Shown: positions 26,601 through 34,891, counted from the stretch's first letter. The stretch: DNA of 39,836 bases from Candidatus Avibacteroides excrementipullorum (GCA_018711405.1 DVIH01000064.1:1-39836), one strand, 5' to 3'. Translations and numbers: made by a program. Notes: a model not told the origin generated them from the sequence alone.

Positions 26601-27306
26601 AGTGACCAACCTGCTGTTCAACCTCGTACCCACAGTGACATACGCAGCCGGCGGAGACTATCCGGCCGATGCCAATACCGATCCTAAGGCGGCCAGCGAT
26701 GGCAACGAAAGCACTGTATTCGACAGCGCGTTCACATTCGACGGACAATCTGTCATAGAAATGATATACATATTGGGCGAACAGAAAGACGTGGTACGTG
26801 TCAGGGCACTCATGGGCGAACGCGATGATGCCAGAGGATATGCCCCAGCCATAGGCATGAAAATGCTGGCCAAAGCCGTAGATACGGAAATGGCAGAAGT
26901 GGCCAATGTGGACAACTCCGCACAGAACACGGAATTGGCATACACGTTCGACTCTCCGGTCAAGGCATACACGCTCAAATTCCAGTTCACCACAGAAGAC
27001 TACATGGGAGTGGAATTCAAAGAACTGGAAGCATACGGAGCCAAGTCGGACATAACCGACATGACGGTACAGCCCGACATCAGAATCTATCCGGGCATGG
27101 CAGACAGGGGCGAACCGATATATGTCACTGCGGCAGACATCGAAAAAGTCAGCCTCGTATCCATGCAGGGCACAGTGATGAAAGAACTGAAATCCGCTGA
27201 CGGCAGCACGGTTGAAATCGAGACAGGCAACCTGCCTGCCGGCACATACCTGCTCGTTATAGAAGGCGGCAGCTACAGGGAGACTGCAAAAGTCGTAATC
27301 AGATAA
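23626..27306 (+). CDS. GH85 endo-beta-N-acetylglucosaminidase with F5/8C module and T9SS sorting domain
   Basis: A 1226-residue secreted enzyme expected to cut the chitobiose core of N-linked glycans. A signal peptide (about 1-21) precedes the GH85 catalytic domain, with GGSWHLNYVRDWTPESD near the start, DMLVWWGGSSGEGVVIPP, and YYGFDGWFINAET. The family's catalytic pair corresponds to N190 and E192. After the barrel come a beta-sandwich region (about 430-580), an Fn3-like stretch, a PKD-like domain (about 665-747) and an F5/8 type C (discoidin) carbohydrate-binding domain (about 754-895, closing RVWEFEIWG). A further bacterial Ig-like and lectin-like part follows. The last 80 or so residues (from about 1146) form a T9SS type A sorting domain, so the enzyme should be placed on the cell surface by T9SS rather than as a lipoprotein. 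It is the last gene of the SusC-SusD operon. Confidence 0.93.
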   Translation: MNLKKILCLLAISASLTAGIAQQPYGGSWHLNYVRDWTPESDPDAKFNKSTVALQPRIEDDVVKANSNQFADGNVAACLTMNPSCSMTPSQGANNFIGYNPTYWQYMDMLVWWGGSSGEGVVIPPTAPVTDICHLNGVKVLGIVFFSPTSFGGRPEWVDQMLTEEGGKYPYAEKLYQIADYYGFDGWFINAETVTSTGKWDKFIEYFYQVAEADGNHDMEIQWYDAKYTSPMDLVNVNSNVSYMVNYGMASSSSIASEWSKYSSAGYSKDDFFSKAYFGVEQAQGGIEGNASYFESCFPATGHAASIQIFNPEEGIWKKVVENLLDQPTNCGTTAYNAMNTVFKNEARFWTNVANDPSDVSGRNGRTWPGLANAIVEHSTIQSLPFVTSFSAGLGKHRFVNGENRGTQDWYHRGMQDILPTWRWWVESSSSDQLTFTFNWDDAYNIGTSVTVSGNMTANADHLTRLYKTNLKISSGDKFQLVYKTNSQNSIEVKLGIKENGNAFQTFQATASEQSNGWTVSNIDLSSLAGKTVSIIALNFKTSSTVSNYETTLGQLGIIPSGYSQSLKVSNLMTQNELKEDVSDIRLVWDAPQSDKVHHYNVYMERNGQRTLVGQTRDEGFYIDKFKRNGSSETSLKLEVAVVTKDMTECSPVQIVKTFPAMTAPVITIKASQTLIKAGEQVTFTATGTNNPTAYDWTVPQGATEVSRSGNSITLRFDNEGFYSIGAKVTNAIGTSSKDEQNLIEVNNTKTIENVALQGVINDCSNSVYQEGPENIIDGKKTGCTVHQKWCTGGSKEHYVIVDLKQSYQIYKFYLVEGSANEAGMPNLDCYRVELSNDLKNWTTVLDEQGRSYENKHTDWIKGSVGRYVKLVPYDNEKPITIRVWEFEIWGAESPLSIDNMADQQLKVNESATFEIGYDLGGDKADNFEATVTSDNENVVKVTETTDDAANSKIRFTLQAQSQIGEANITVSIVNGEYVNSTAFSVEVSSDEVTNLLFNLVPTVTYAAGGDYPADANTDPKAASDGNESTVFDSAFTFDGQSVIEMIYILGEQKDVVRVRALMGERDDARGYAPAIGMKMLAKAVDTEMAEVANVDNSAQNTELAYTFDSPVKAYTLKFQFTTEDYMGVEFKELEAYGAKSDITDMTVQPDIRIYPGMADRGEPIYVTAADIEKVSLVSMQGTVMKELKSADGSTVEIETGNLPAGTYLLVIEGGSYRETAKVVIR

Positions 27307-27330
27307 CTCCCGCAACACAACATCTTTTCA

Positions 27331-27373
27331 AGACGTGGCGAATGCTTATCCGCATCCCGCCACGCCTTTTTTT
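27331..27373 (+). terminator. Rho-independent terminator after the GH85 gene
   Basis: CGTGGCG (27334-27340) pairs with CGCCACG (27358-27364), with further inner pairing of ATGC and GCAT, followed by CCTTTTTTT. It lies 25 bp past the stop codon and ends the PUL operon. Confidence 0.85.
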
Positions 27374-27422
27374 AAATCCCCCTATATTCAGCCGAAATCT
27401 CCCGCCCGACAGGCCCGATGAG

Positions 27423-27501
27423 GATGTGCGCCATCTTCGCCCGGGATGTGCGCCATCTTCATCAGGTATCGGCTCGATCCTTGCCCGGGATGGCGCACAT
27501 C
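27423..27501. repeat. Palindrome array D: four 13-bp cores at 22-bp period
   Basis: Cores: GATGTGCGCCATC (27423-27435), GATGTGCGCCATC (27445-27457), TATCGGCTCGATC (27467-27479), GATGGCGCACATC (27489-27501), spaced exactly 22 bp. Spacers: TTCGCCCGG, TTCATCAGG, CTTGCCCGG. GGCCCGATG occurs directly repeated just outside the array at 27412-27420 and 27504-27512. The array lies after the GH85 terminator and before the clpC gene. The rest of the 27307-27622 gap holds no gene. A weak promoter candidate TATTTTAG lies near 27608. Confidence 0.92.
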
Positions 27502-27622
27502 CCGGCCCGATGCCTTTTTTCCGAAAAAAGACATACCGGCCGAAGCTCTGCAACGTGTCAGCAATCCGTCATGGCATGTTTTTTGTAACAGACATCTGTA
27601 AATTCAATATTTTAGACACAGG

Positions 27623-30142
27623 ATGATAACAGAATTTTCAAAACAAATATCCGAAATAATATTCTACAGCAAAGAAGAAGCCGGAAGACTGCAAAACGAC
27701 AGAGTCATCCCCCCGCATCTGCTGCTCGGAATCATAAGAAAAAAAGACTGCCTGGCAAACAAGCTGCTGTCTGAACAGGCCGACAACATATATGCCATAA
27801 AAGCAGAGATAGAAGACTTTCTGAAACAAGTCTCCGATCCCGGCATGAAATACAATCCCAACATAGCTTTTTCGGAAGAGGCAACGGAAATAATCAAAGC
27901 CTCGCTCAGCATAGCCGAAGAAATGGGAAGCAACACAGCCGACTCGGAACATCTGCTGCTCTCCATTCTGGCAAGGACCAACAATATCACGGCCGAGATA
28001 TGCAACAGGCACAATGTGTCATACTCTTCCGTCATGGCAGTCCTCAAGAAAGTTGGCGACAAGACTCCTCAGACAGAGCAGGGCCAGCACTCGGTATCAT
28101 CGGGCATAGACCGCGAAGACAACATGTTCGATGAAGACGAAAACTTCGCGGAAGAAGACAAGACGACAAGCACCGCCAGACCTGACAATGCCTCCACACC
28201 TACAGTAGACAAGTATTGCACCGACCTGACCAAAGCCGCCGCCGAAGGAAAACTCGACCCGCTGGTAGGCAGGGAAAAGGAGATACAAAGAGTGGCGCAG
28301 ATATTGTGCCGCAGGAAAAAGAACAATCCCGTCCTCATAGGCGAACCCGGAGTAGGCAAATCGGCCATAGTGGAAGGACTTGCCCTGAGGATAGCCGAAC
28401 ACACCGTATCGCCGGTATTGCAAGGCAAAAGAATCATGTCGCTCGACCTCGCCGCACTGGTGGCAGGCACCAAATACAGAGGACAATTTGAAGAAAGAAT
28501 CAAATCGCTGACCGATGAGCTGAAATCGCACAAAGACATAATACTGTTCATTGACGAGTTGCACACCATAGTAGGCTCAGGCTCGGCAGCAGGCTCGATG
28601 GATGCCGCCAACATACTGAAACCGGCTCTGGCAAGAGGCGAAATCCAATGCATAGGAGCCACCACCATAGAGGAATACAGGAAAGTGATAGAAAAAGACG
28701 GCGCACTGGAACGGCGATTCCAGAAGATACTCGTGGAAGAGACCACTATGGAGGAGACCGAACAGATTATAGTGAACATAAAAGACCGCTACGAAGAATT
28801 CCACAACGTGACCTACACGCCCGAAGCTCTTAAAGCATGTGTCACCCTGTCGGCCAAATACATATCGGGCAGGCAATTCCCCGACAAAGCCATCGACATA
28901 CTCGATGAGGCAGGCTCAAGATGCCGCATATCGAACATGCATGTGCCAGACGAGGTAAAAGACAAGGAGAAACTCATCGATGAGCTTAACAAAGCCAAAA
29001 ACGATGCCATCTCCAGACAAGATTACGAACATGCCATAAACTACCGCGACAAAGCCAAAGAAGTGCAACAGGAACTGGATGCCATAAAAAAAGCATGGAA
29101 ACTGTCAATGTCGAAAAACAGGCAGACCGTATCGCTCGACACCATAGAGACGATTGTCTCCGAAATGTCGGGAGTGCCGGTGCAAAGACTGCAACAATCG
29201 GAAAAATCAAGATTGCTGCACATGGGCGATGCCTTGAAACAGAAAGTAATAGGCCAGGACAATGCAATAGGCACAGTGGCCAAATCTATCATAAGAAACC
29301 GCGTGGGCATAGGCAACTCCAAGAAGCCGATAGGAGTATTCATGTTTCTGGGTCCTACCGGCGTAGGCAAGACCTATCTTGTGAAAGAACTGGCCAAGTT
29401 CATGTTCGGCTCGGAAGACTCCCTCATAAGGATAGACATGAGCGAATATACCGAGAAATACAATGTGTCACGACTGGTGGGAGCGCCTCCGGGATATGTG
29501 GGATATGAGGAAGGCGGACAACTGACCGAGAAAGTCAGGAAAAAGCCCTACTCCATCATCCTGCTCGACGAGATAGAGAAAGCCCACGCTGACGTCTACA
29601 ACGTGCTGTTGCAGATAATGGACGAAGGACGGCTCACCGACAGTTACGGAAGGACAGTAGACTTCAAGAACACCATAATAATAATGACTTCAAACTCCGG
29701 CTCAAGGCAGTTGAGGGAATTCCCGTCGCAGATAGGATTCGCAAGCAGCAACGCTTCAGGACAGTCTTACAAAGACGAAGTCATAAACAAAGCCCTGCAC
29801 AAGACTTTCTCTCCGGAATTTCTGAACCGTCTGGACGAGATAGTCATATTCAACTCGCTCGACAAGGCTGCACTTGACAGGATAGTAGACCTCGAAATGC
29901 AGGAACTGAAAAGAAGAATGGCGGAAATGGGCTATGCCTTGCAGTATGGCAACGATGTCATAGAACAGATCATAGCCAAAGGATATGACGTGCAATACGG
30001 AGCAAGACCGATAAAGAGAGCCATCCAGAATATGATAGAAGACAAGATTTCTATGGCATTGCTCGAAGCGGAAGATGACAAAAAGACAATATCGCTCACA
30101 AGCAATGCGGAGAATAAAGAAATAATAATAAACATATCATAA
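27623..30142 (+). CDS. clpC: ATP-dependent Clp protease ATP-binding subunit (ClpC type)
   Basis: An 839-residue AAA+ unfoldase that feeds proteins to the ClpP peptidase. The N-terminal Clp_N double repeat (about 1-145) precedes the first AAA+ domain, with Walker A GEPGVGKSA from residue 240 and DELHTIVGSGSA. A UVR-like middle segment (YEHAINYRDKAKEVQQELD) as in ClpC/ClpA relatives separates it from the second AAA+ domain, with Walker A GPTGVGKT at about 577-584 and the conserved GAPPGYVGYEEGGQLTE. An IGF tripeptide in the loop after NSGSRQL fits the ClpP-docking motif, which argues for ClpC rather than the disaggregase ClpB. No clpP is adjacent. HtpG follows 104 bp later, so this is a small protein-quality-control neighbourhood. 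Confidence 0.93.
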   Translation: MITEFSKQISEIIFYSKEEAGRLQNDRVIPPHLLLGIIRKKDCLANKLLSEQADNIYAIKAEIEDFLKQVSDPGMKYNPNIAFSEEATEIIKASLSIAEEMGSNTADSEHLLLSILARTNNITAEICNRHNVSYSSVMAVLKKVGDKTPQTEQGQHSVSSGIDREDNMFDEDENFAEEDKTTSTARPDNASTPTVDKYCTDLTKAAAEGKLDPLVGREKEIQRVAQILCRRKKNNPVLIGEPGVGKSAIVEGLALRIAEHTVSPVLQGKRIMSLDLAALVAGTKYRGQFEERIKSLTDELKSHKDIILFIDELHTIVGSGSAAGSMDAANILKPALARGEIQCIGATTIEEYRKVIEKDGALERRFQKILVEETTMEETEQIIVNIKDRYEEFHNVTYTPEALKACVTLSAKYISGRQFPDKAIDILDEAGSRCRISNMHVPDEVKDKEKLIDELNKAKNDAISRQDYEHAINYRDKAKEVQQELDAIKKAWKLSMSKNRQTVSLDTIETIVSEMSGVPVQRLQQSEKSRLLHMGDALKQKVIGQDNAIGTVAKSIIRNRVGIGNSKKPIGVFMFLGPTGVGKTYLVKELAKFMFGSEDSLIRIDMSEYTEKYNVSRLVGAPPGYVGYEEGGQLTEKVRKKPYSIILLDEIEKAHADVYNVLLQIMDEGRLTDSYGRTVDFKNTIIIMTSNSGSRQLREFPSQIGFASSNASGQSYKDEVINKALHKTFSPEFLNRLDEIVIFNSLDKAALDRIVDLEMQELKRRMAEMGYALQYGNDVIEQIIAKGYDVQYGARPIKRAIQNMIEDKISMALLEAEDDKKTISLTSNAENKEIIINIS

Positions 30143-30157
30143 GCCATACCGTCACGA

Positions 30158-30182
30158 CAGGCATGTCATTTTGGCATGCCTG
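30158..30182 (+). terminator. Hairpin between clpC and htpG (possible terminator)
   Basis: CAGGCATG and CATGCCTG form an 8-bp stem over a 9-nt loop, 15 bp after the clpC stop. No T-run follows, so it may be a weak or factor-assisted terminator or simply an RNA 3'-end structure. Confidence 0.4.
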
Positions 30183-30246
30183 CCGCGATTGGTATCCATT
30201 TTGCTCACATACCGATAAAAACAACAAATAAAAAACACACATAGAT

Positions 30247-32274
30247 ATGCAGAAAGGTAACATCGGGGTAACAACGGAAAACATATTCCCCATCATAAAA
30301 AAGTTTTTGTACAGCGATCATGACATATTCCTGAGAGAACTGGTATCCAACGCAGTCGATGCCACCCAGAAACTGAAAACCCTCGCATCGGTGGGAGATT
30401 TCAAAGGAGAATTGGGCGACCTGACCATACACGTGTCCGCCGACAAGGACAAAGGCACCATCACCATATCCGACAGGGGACTTGGCATGACCGAAGACGA
30501 AATCAACAAATACATCAACCAGATAGCATTCTCGGGTGTCACCGACTTTATGGAAAAATACAAGAACAATGCAAATGCCATAATCGGACACTTCGGACTG
30601 GGATTCTATTCGGCATTCATGGTGGCCGACAAAGTGGAAATCATAACCAGATCTTACAAGGAAGACGCAGAACCTATAAAATGGACATGCAACGGAAATC
30701 CTGAATTCACCATCGACAAAGCGGAAAAGAATGACAGAGGTACCGACATCGTGCTCCATCTGGCCGATGACTGCAAGGAGTTTGCCGAGAAAAACAAGAT
30801 AAGTTCGCTCCTGAAAAAGTATTGCGCATTCCTGCCCATCCCCATCGCATTCGGCAAGAAGACCGAATGGAAAGACGGGAAAGAGACGGAGACAGAAGAG
30901 GACAATCTCATAAACGATACTACACCGATATGGACCAAAAAGCCATCGGAACTGAAAGATGAAGACTACAAGAAGTTCTATAGCGAACTATATCCCATGT
31001 CAGAAGAACCGCTCTTCTGGATACACCTCAACGTAGACTTCCCGTTCCACCTCACCGGAGTACTGTACTTCCCGAAAATCAGAAGCAACATAGAGTTGAC
31101 CCGCAACAAGATACAACTCTATTGCAACCAGGTATTCGTGACAGACAGCGTGGAAGGCATCGTGCCCGACTTCCTCACATTGCTGCACGGAGTCATAGAC
31201 TCGCCGGACATCCCGCTGAATGTCTCAAGGTCATACCTGCAAAGCGACTCGAACGTAAAGAAAATATCCACATATATCACAAAGAAAGTCGCTGACCGCC
31301 TGCAAGCTATTTTCAACAATGAAAGAGCCGAATTCGAGAAGAAGTGGGACGACATCAAACTGTTTATCAACTACGGTCTGCTCACGCAAGAAGACTTCTA
31401 TGACAAGGCCATAAAGTTCTATCTCATAAAAGACACCGAAGACAAATATTACACGCTGGACGAATACAAGACCTTGATCAAAGACAACCAGACCGACAAG
31501 CACGATGCATTGGTATACCTCTACACCAACGATAAAGAGGAGCAGTACGGATTCATCGAAGCGGCAAAGGCGAAAGGATACAGCGTACTTGTCATGAACG
31601 GACAGCTTGACATCCCGGTAGTGCAAATGCTGGAACAGAAACTCGAAAAATCGAGATTCGTGCGCGTGGACAGCGACACCATAGAAAACCTCATCCCGAA
31701 AGAAAAGGATGAAAAAGAAAAGTTGACACCGGAAGAAAAGGAAATCATGTCGACCATGTTCAATCTCGAAATGCCCAACATCGACAAATGCAAATTTGAT
31801 GTATCGGTGCAAGACATGGGCGAAGAGCAACAACCGGTCATGATAACAAGAAACGAATATATGAGAAGGATGAAAGACGTGGCCAACATTCAGGCAGGCA
31901 TGAGCTTCTACGGGGAAATGCCCGACATGTTCAACCTGATTGTAAACGCAAGCCATCCTCTTGTCAAGAAAATCATGGATGAAGAAAAAGACAGGTGCGC
32001 CGCAGAAGTCAACCCCATAATAGACGACCTGATGAAAGAAAGAGACAATGCGTCAGAACTCAGAAAGAAATATGAGGAAAACAAAGAGGCGATAAAGGAA
32101 TCGGAAAAGAAAATATCGGAACTCGAAAGCAACAGGGACAAAGCATTGAAAGGATTTTCCGAACAATGCAGCCTGATAGGACAACTCATCGACCTGGCAC
32201 TGCTGCAAAGCAATATGCTGAAAGGAGAAAAGCTTTCGAAGTTCATAAAAAGAACCATAGACATGATGAAATGA
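30247..32274 (+). CDS. htpG: Chaperone HtpG (Hsp90)
   Basis: A 675-residue dimeric ATP-dependent chaperone of the cytosol. The N-terminal GHKL ATPase domain shows LRELVSNAVDATQKL, DRGLGMTEDEI and IGHFGLGFYSAFMV, the three nucleotide-contact motifs of Hsp90. The middle domain has the arginine-bearing segment NVSRSYLQSDSNVKKI. The C-terminal dimerisation part contains a charged coiled-coil-like stretch (KKYEENKEAIKESEKKISEL). Length is normal for Bacteroidota. It stands alone after clpC and ends at a strong terminator. I could not see an exact promoter match, which would fit control by a heat-shock system, but that is inference. Confidence 0.96.
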   Translation: MQKGNIGVTTENIFPIIKKFLYSDHDIFLRELVSNAVDATQKLKTLASVGDFKGELGDLTIHVSADKDKGTITISDRGLGMTEDEINKYINQIAFSGVTDFMEKYKNNANAIIGHFGLGFYSAFMVADKVEIITRSYKEDAEPIKWTCNGNPEFTIDKAEKNDRGTDIVLHLADDCKEFAEKNKISSLLKKYCAFLPIPIAFGKKTEWKDGKETETEEDNLINDTTPIWTKKPSELKDEDYKKFYSELYPMSEEPLFWIHLNVDFPFHLTGVLYFPKIRSNIELTRNKIQLYCNQVFVTDSVEGIVPDFLTLLHGVIDSPDIPLNVSRSYLQSDSNVKKISTYITKKVADRLQAIFNNERAEFEKKWDDIKLFINYGLLTQEDFYDKAIKFYLIKDTEDKYYTLDEYKTLIKDNQTDKHDALVYLYTNDKEEQYGFIEAAKAKGYSVLVMNGQLDIPVVQMLEQKLEKSRFVRVDSDTIENLIPKEKDEKEKLTPEEKEIMSTMFNLEMPNIDKCKFDVSVQDMGEEQQPVMITRNEYMRRMKDVANIQAGMSFYGEMPDMFNLIVNASHPLVKKIMDEEKDRCAAEVNPIIDDLMKERDNASELRKKYEENKEAIKESEKKISELESNRDKALKGFSEQCSLIGQLIDLALLQSNMLKGEKLSKFIKRTIDMMK

Positions 32275-32299
32275 CCTGAACGACGCAGACATTGAAACC

Positions 32300-32348
32300 A
32301 TCGGGGACGTGAATTGCCGACATGGCGCTCACGTCCCCGATATTTTTT
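32300..32348 (+). terminator. Rho-independent terminator after htpG
   Basis: A perfect 13-bp inverted repeat, ATCGGGGACGTGA (32300-32312) with TCACGTCCCCGAT (32329-32341), is followed by a run of T residues. It lies 25 bp past the htpG stop. Confidence 0.92.
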
Positions 32349-32363
32349 CCTCATTAATGAGGA

Positions 32364-32394
32364 TTGTCGGAACGGGAGATATTGCCTTTCTTTG
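32364..32394 (+). promoter_or_regulatory. Promoter of the TonB-dependent receptor gene
   Basis: TTG (32364-32366), 20 bp, then TTTCTTTG (32387-32394), one mismatch from TAnnTTTG. It lies 42 bp before the ATG at 32437. Confidence 0.6.
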
Positions 32395-32436
32395 CAGAAA
32401 AAAATAAAAAGACAATATTTCTACGCAAGTAAACAG

Positions 32437-34713
32437 ATGAAAAGACTTCTGATCCTGCCCTTGCTGGCAGCCATACCCGCCACAGCCATAATGGCGGACG
32501 AGACGGAGACCGACTCGATAAAAGTCTCACACATAATAGATGAAGTAGTGATTATGGCATCGAGCAAGGAACACAAGGAATACAAAGACCTGCCCATATC
32601 CTTCAACACCATAAATGCCGATGAATTTGCAGACAACAGGATAGAATCGCTGAAAAACATAAGCTGCATAAGCCCCAACCTCTACATACCCGAATACGGT
32701 TCGCGCCTCACATCAGCCATATACATCAGGGGCATAGGCACGAGAATCAACTCGCCTGCCGTAGGACTGTATGTAGACAACATCCCGTACATAGACAAAT
32801 CGGCATTCGACTTCAACATGTACGACATAGAGAGCATAGACATACTGCGCGGGCCGCAAGGCACGCTCTACGGCAGAAACACTATGGGAGGACTCATAAA
32901 AATCAACACCGTATCGCCATTTTCCTATCAAGGCAGCAAGCTGAGACTGAGCATCGGCAGCAGAAACAAATATGGCATATCGCTGACACACGATGAAAAA
33001 ATCAATGACAAGTTCGCTTATTCCGTCGGGGGATTTTTCAACTATTCGGGCGGGATGTTCAAAAACACATACCTGGACGAATATGCCGACAAGTCGCTCA
33101 ACGCCGGAGGCAAAATCAGACTCATGTGGCGGCCTCTCAAAGACCTGCATATAGACTTCACAGCCGGCTACGACCACAACGACCAGGACGGTTACGCATA
33201 CGCATCGTTCGACAAGGAAAGCCGCAAGACGGGAGACATCACAGCAAACGAATTGGGATTTTACAAACGGGAACTGGGTAATGCCGGGCTTAACATAAAA
33301 TACATAGGACAAAGATTCATACTCAATTCGACGACAGGCTACCAATATCTTGACGACCACATGTTCATGGACCAGGACTTCACGCCAAGACACGTCTACA
33401 CGCTCTCGCAGAAACAGAAGCAGCACACCATAACCGAAGACCTCACCATAAAGAGCAACACGTTCGGCAATTTCAGATGGACGGCAGGAGCATTCATCTT
33501 CAAACAATGGCTCGACACTGAAGCTCCAGTATGCTTCCGGCAGGACGGCATAGACATGATACAATACATGATGGACAAAGCCATGACCGCTGCTGGCGCA
33601 CCAGTCAAGGTGAAACTGACAGACAACGAAATGCTGATAGACGGACACTACTCCACCCCGCTGCTGGGAGCGGCAGCCTACATGCAGGCATCATACGACA
33701 ACCTTTTCACCGAAGGACTGTCGCTGACCGCAGGCATAAGAATAGACTATGAAAAGACCGACATTGCACACACCACAGGCACACTGATAAACGCCGACAT
33801 GGAAATGATGGGCAGAGCACAGTCCATGAACATCCCCATAGAGATTGCGGGCAAAGACGACTACTCGTACTTCCAGCTGTTGCCCAAAGCAGCCGTCATG
33901 TATGAGAGAGACAACTGCAACCTGTTCGCTTCGGTGGCACGCGGATACCGCTCGGGCGGATACAACATACAGATGTTTTCAGACATCATAAGAGATCGCA
34001 TGCAAAACATGATGCACCAACAGCAGGCCGAAAACATAGACGACCTCATTGCATACAAACCGGAATACAGCTGGAACTACGAGATAGGCACACGGCTCTC
34101 GCTGGCCGATGCGAAACTGAATCTGGAACTGTCGGCATTTTACATCGACATCAGAAACCAGCAGATATCAAAGTTTGCAGAAGGCAGCATGGGACGGAGA
34201 ACGGAAAACAGCGGGAAGAGCAGAAGCACAGGCGTGGAACTCTCATTCACGGGACGGCCTGCAAACGGGCTGACGCTGACGGGTAACTACGGATTCACTC
34301 ACGCCACATTCACCAGATACACTACGGAAGAGAACGGCACGACGCTGGACTATGCAGGCAATTTCGTGCCCATGATACCTATGCACACGCTGAGCATAGG
34401 CGGCGAATACTCCATCCCGTGCTACGGCAGGATATTGGACAACACGTCTGTATCGGCCTTCTACAACGCGGCGGGAAAGATAAGATATACCGAAGCCAAC
34501 GATGTGACACAAGACTTTTACGGCACGCTCAACCTTACCTGCTCCCTGCACATGAGAAAACTGACGCTCGACTTCTGGGCCACCAACGTGCTCAATGCCA
34601 AATACTACACATTCTACTTCGAGACCATAGGAGACAGTCTGACCGACAAGGCCGGATTCGTGCAGCAAGGCAGACCAATCCAGTTCGGAGTGGACGTGAA
34701 ATTTGAATTCTGA
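32437..34713 (+). CDS. TonB-dependent receptor (siderophore/vitamin type, not SusC)
   Basis: A 758-residue outer-membrane receptor. The signal peptide is MKRLLILPLLAAIPATAIMA. It is followed by a TonB-box-like DEVVIMASS and a plug domain with SAIYIRGIGTRINSPAVGLY and, at about 137-153, ILRGPQGTLYGRNTMGG. The barrel ends VDVKFEF. It lacks the carboxypeptidase-like N-terminal extension and the longer size of SusC, and no SusD follows, so it is the classical kind that imports iron chelates, cobalamin or similar. The plug resembles the FyuA/pesticin-receptor-like group, but the ligand cannot be read from sequence. Its start was moved to the ATG at 32437, which gives a clean signal peptide after a promoter. 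The open frame upstream overlaps the htpG terminator. Confidence 0.92.
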   Translation: MKRLLILPLLAAIPATAIMADETETDSIKVSHIIDEVVIMASSKEHKEYKDLPISFNTINADEFADNRIESLKNISCISPNLYIPEYGSRLTSAIYIRGIGTRINSPAVGLYVDNIPYIDKSAFDFNMYDIESIDILRGPQGTLYGRNTMGGLIKINTVSPFSYQGSKLRLSIGSRNKYGISLTHDEKINDKFAYSVGGFFNYSGGMFKNTYLDEYADKSLNAGGKIRLMWRPLKDLHIDFTAGYDHNDQDGYAYASFDKESRKTGDITANELGFYKRELGNAGLNIKYIGQRFILNSTTGYQYLDDHMFMDQDFTPRHVYTLSQKQKQHTITEDLTIKSNTFGNFRWTAGAFIFKQWLDTEAPVCFRQDGIDMIQYMMDKAMTAAGAPVKVKLTDNEMLIDGHYSTPLLGAAAYMQASYDNLFTEGLSLTAGIRIDYEKTDIAHTTGTLINADMEMMGRAQSMNIPIEIAGKDDYSYFQLLPKAAVMYERDNCNLFASVARGYRSGGYNIQMFSDIIRDRMQNMMHQQQAENIDDLIAYKPEYSWNYEIGTRLSLADAKLNLELSAFYIDIRNQQISKFAEGSMGRRTENSGKSRSTGVELSFTGRPANGLTLTGNYGFTHATFTRYTTEENGTTLDYAGNFVPMIPMHTLSIGGEYSIPCYGRILDNTSVSAFYNAAGKIRYTEANDVTQDFYGTLNLTCSLHMRKLTLDFWATNVLNAKYYTFYFETIGDSLTDKAGFVQQGRPIQFGVDVKFEF

Positions 34714-34747
34714 CGGCCGGAATACAGTCGCAACCAACCCCCAAAAA

Positions 34748-34826
34748 GATATACGCCATCCCGGGCGAAGATGGCGCACATACCTGGCAAAGATGGCGCA
34801 CATACCCGGCAATGATCGAGCCGATC
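34748..34826. repeat. Palindrome array E: four 13-bp cores at 22-bp period
   Basis: Cores: GATATACGCCATC (34748-34760), GATGGCGCACATA (34770-34782), GATGGCGCACATA (34792-34804), GATCGAGCCGATC (34814-34826), spaced exactly 22 bp. Spacers: CCGGGCGAA, CCTGGCAAA, CCCGGCAAT. It lies between two convergent genes, the TonB-dependent receptor and the DUF4301 gene, so it cannot be an operator of either. Confidence 0.9.
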
Positions 34827-34891
34827 TCTGCCGGCATTGTTTTTCAGCCTCCACAATTGCCTCAGCAGCCTTTGCGCAGAATGCCGCAGAC

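Noticed and set aside
30183-30246. Heat-shock or standard promoter for htpG
   Set aside because: ATTTTGC near 30210 lacks the TA of the box and a spaced upstream TTTG. No other motif was convincing.
32314-32436. N-terminal extension of the TonB-dependent receptor
   Set aside because: It would begin inside the htpG terminator and place 41 non-signal residues before a perfect signal peptide.
5443-34826. CRISPR arrays at the five repeat sites
   Set aside because: The repeated part is 13 bp and the spacers are 9 bp and themselves related. Orientation alternates, each site has only four units, and no cas gene is present.
5443-34826. Integron attC sites or an IS-derived element
   Set aside because: There is no attC-like core, no integrase and no transposase in the window, and the strict 22-bp phase is not an attC feature.
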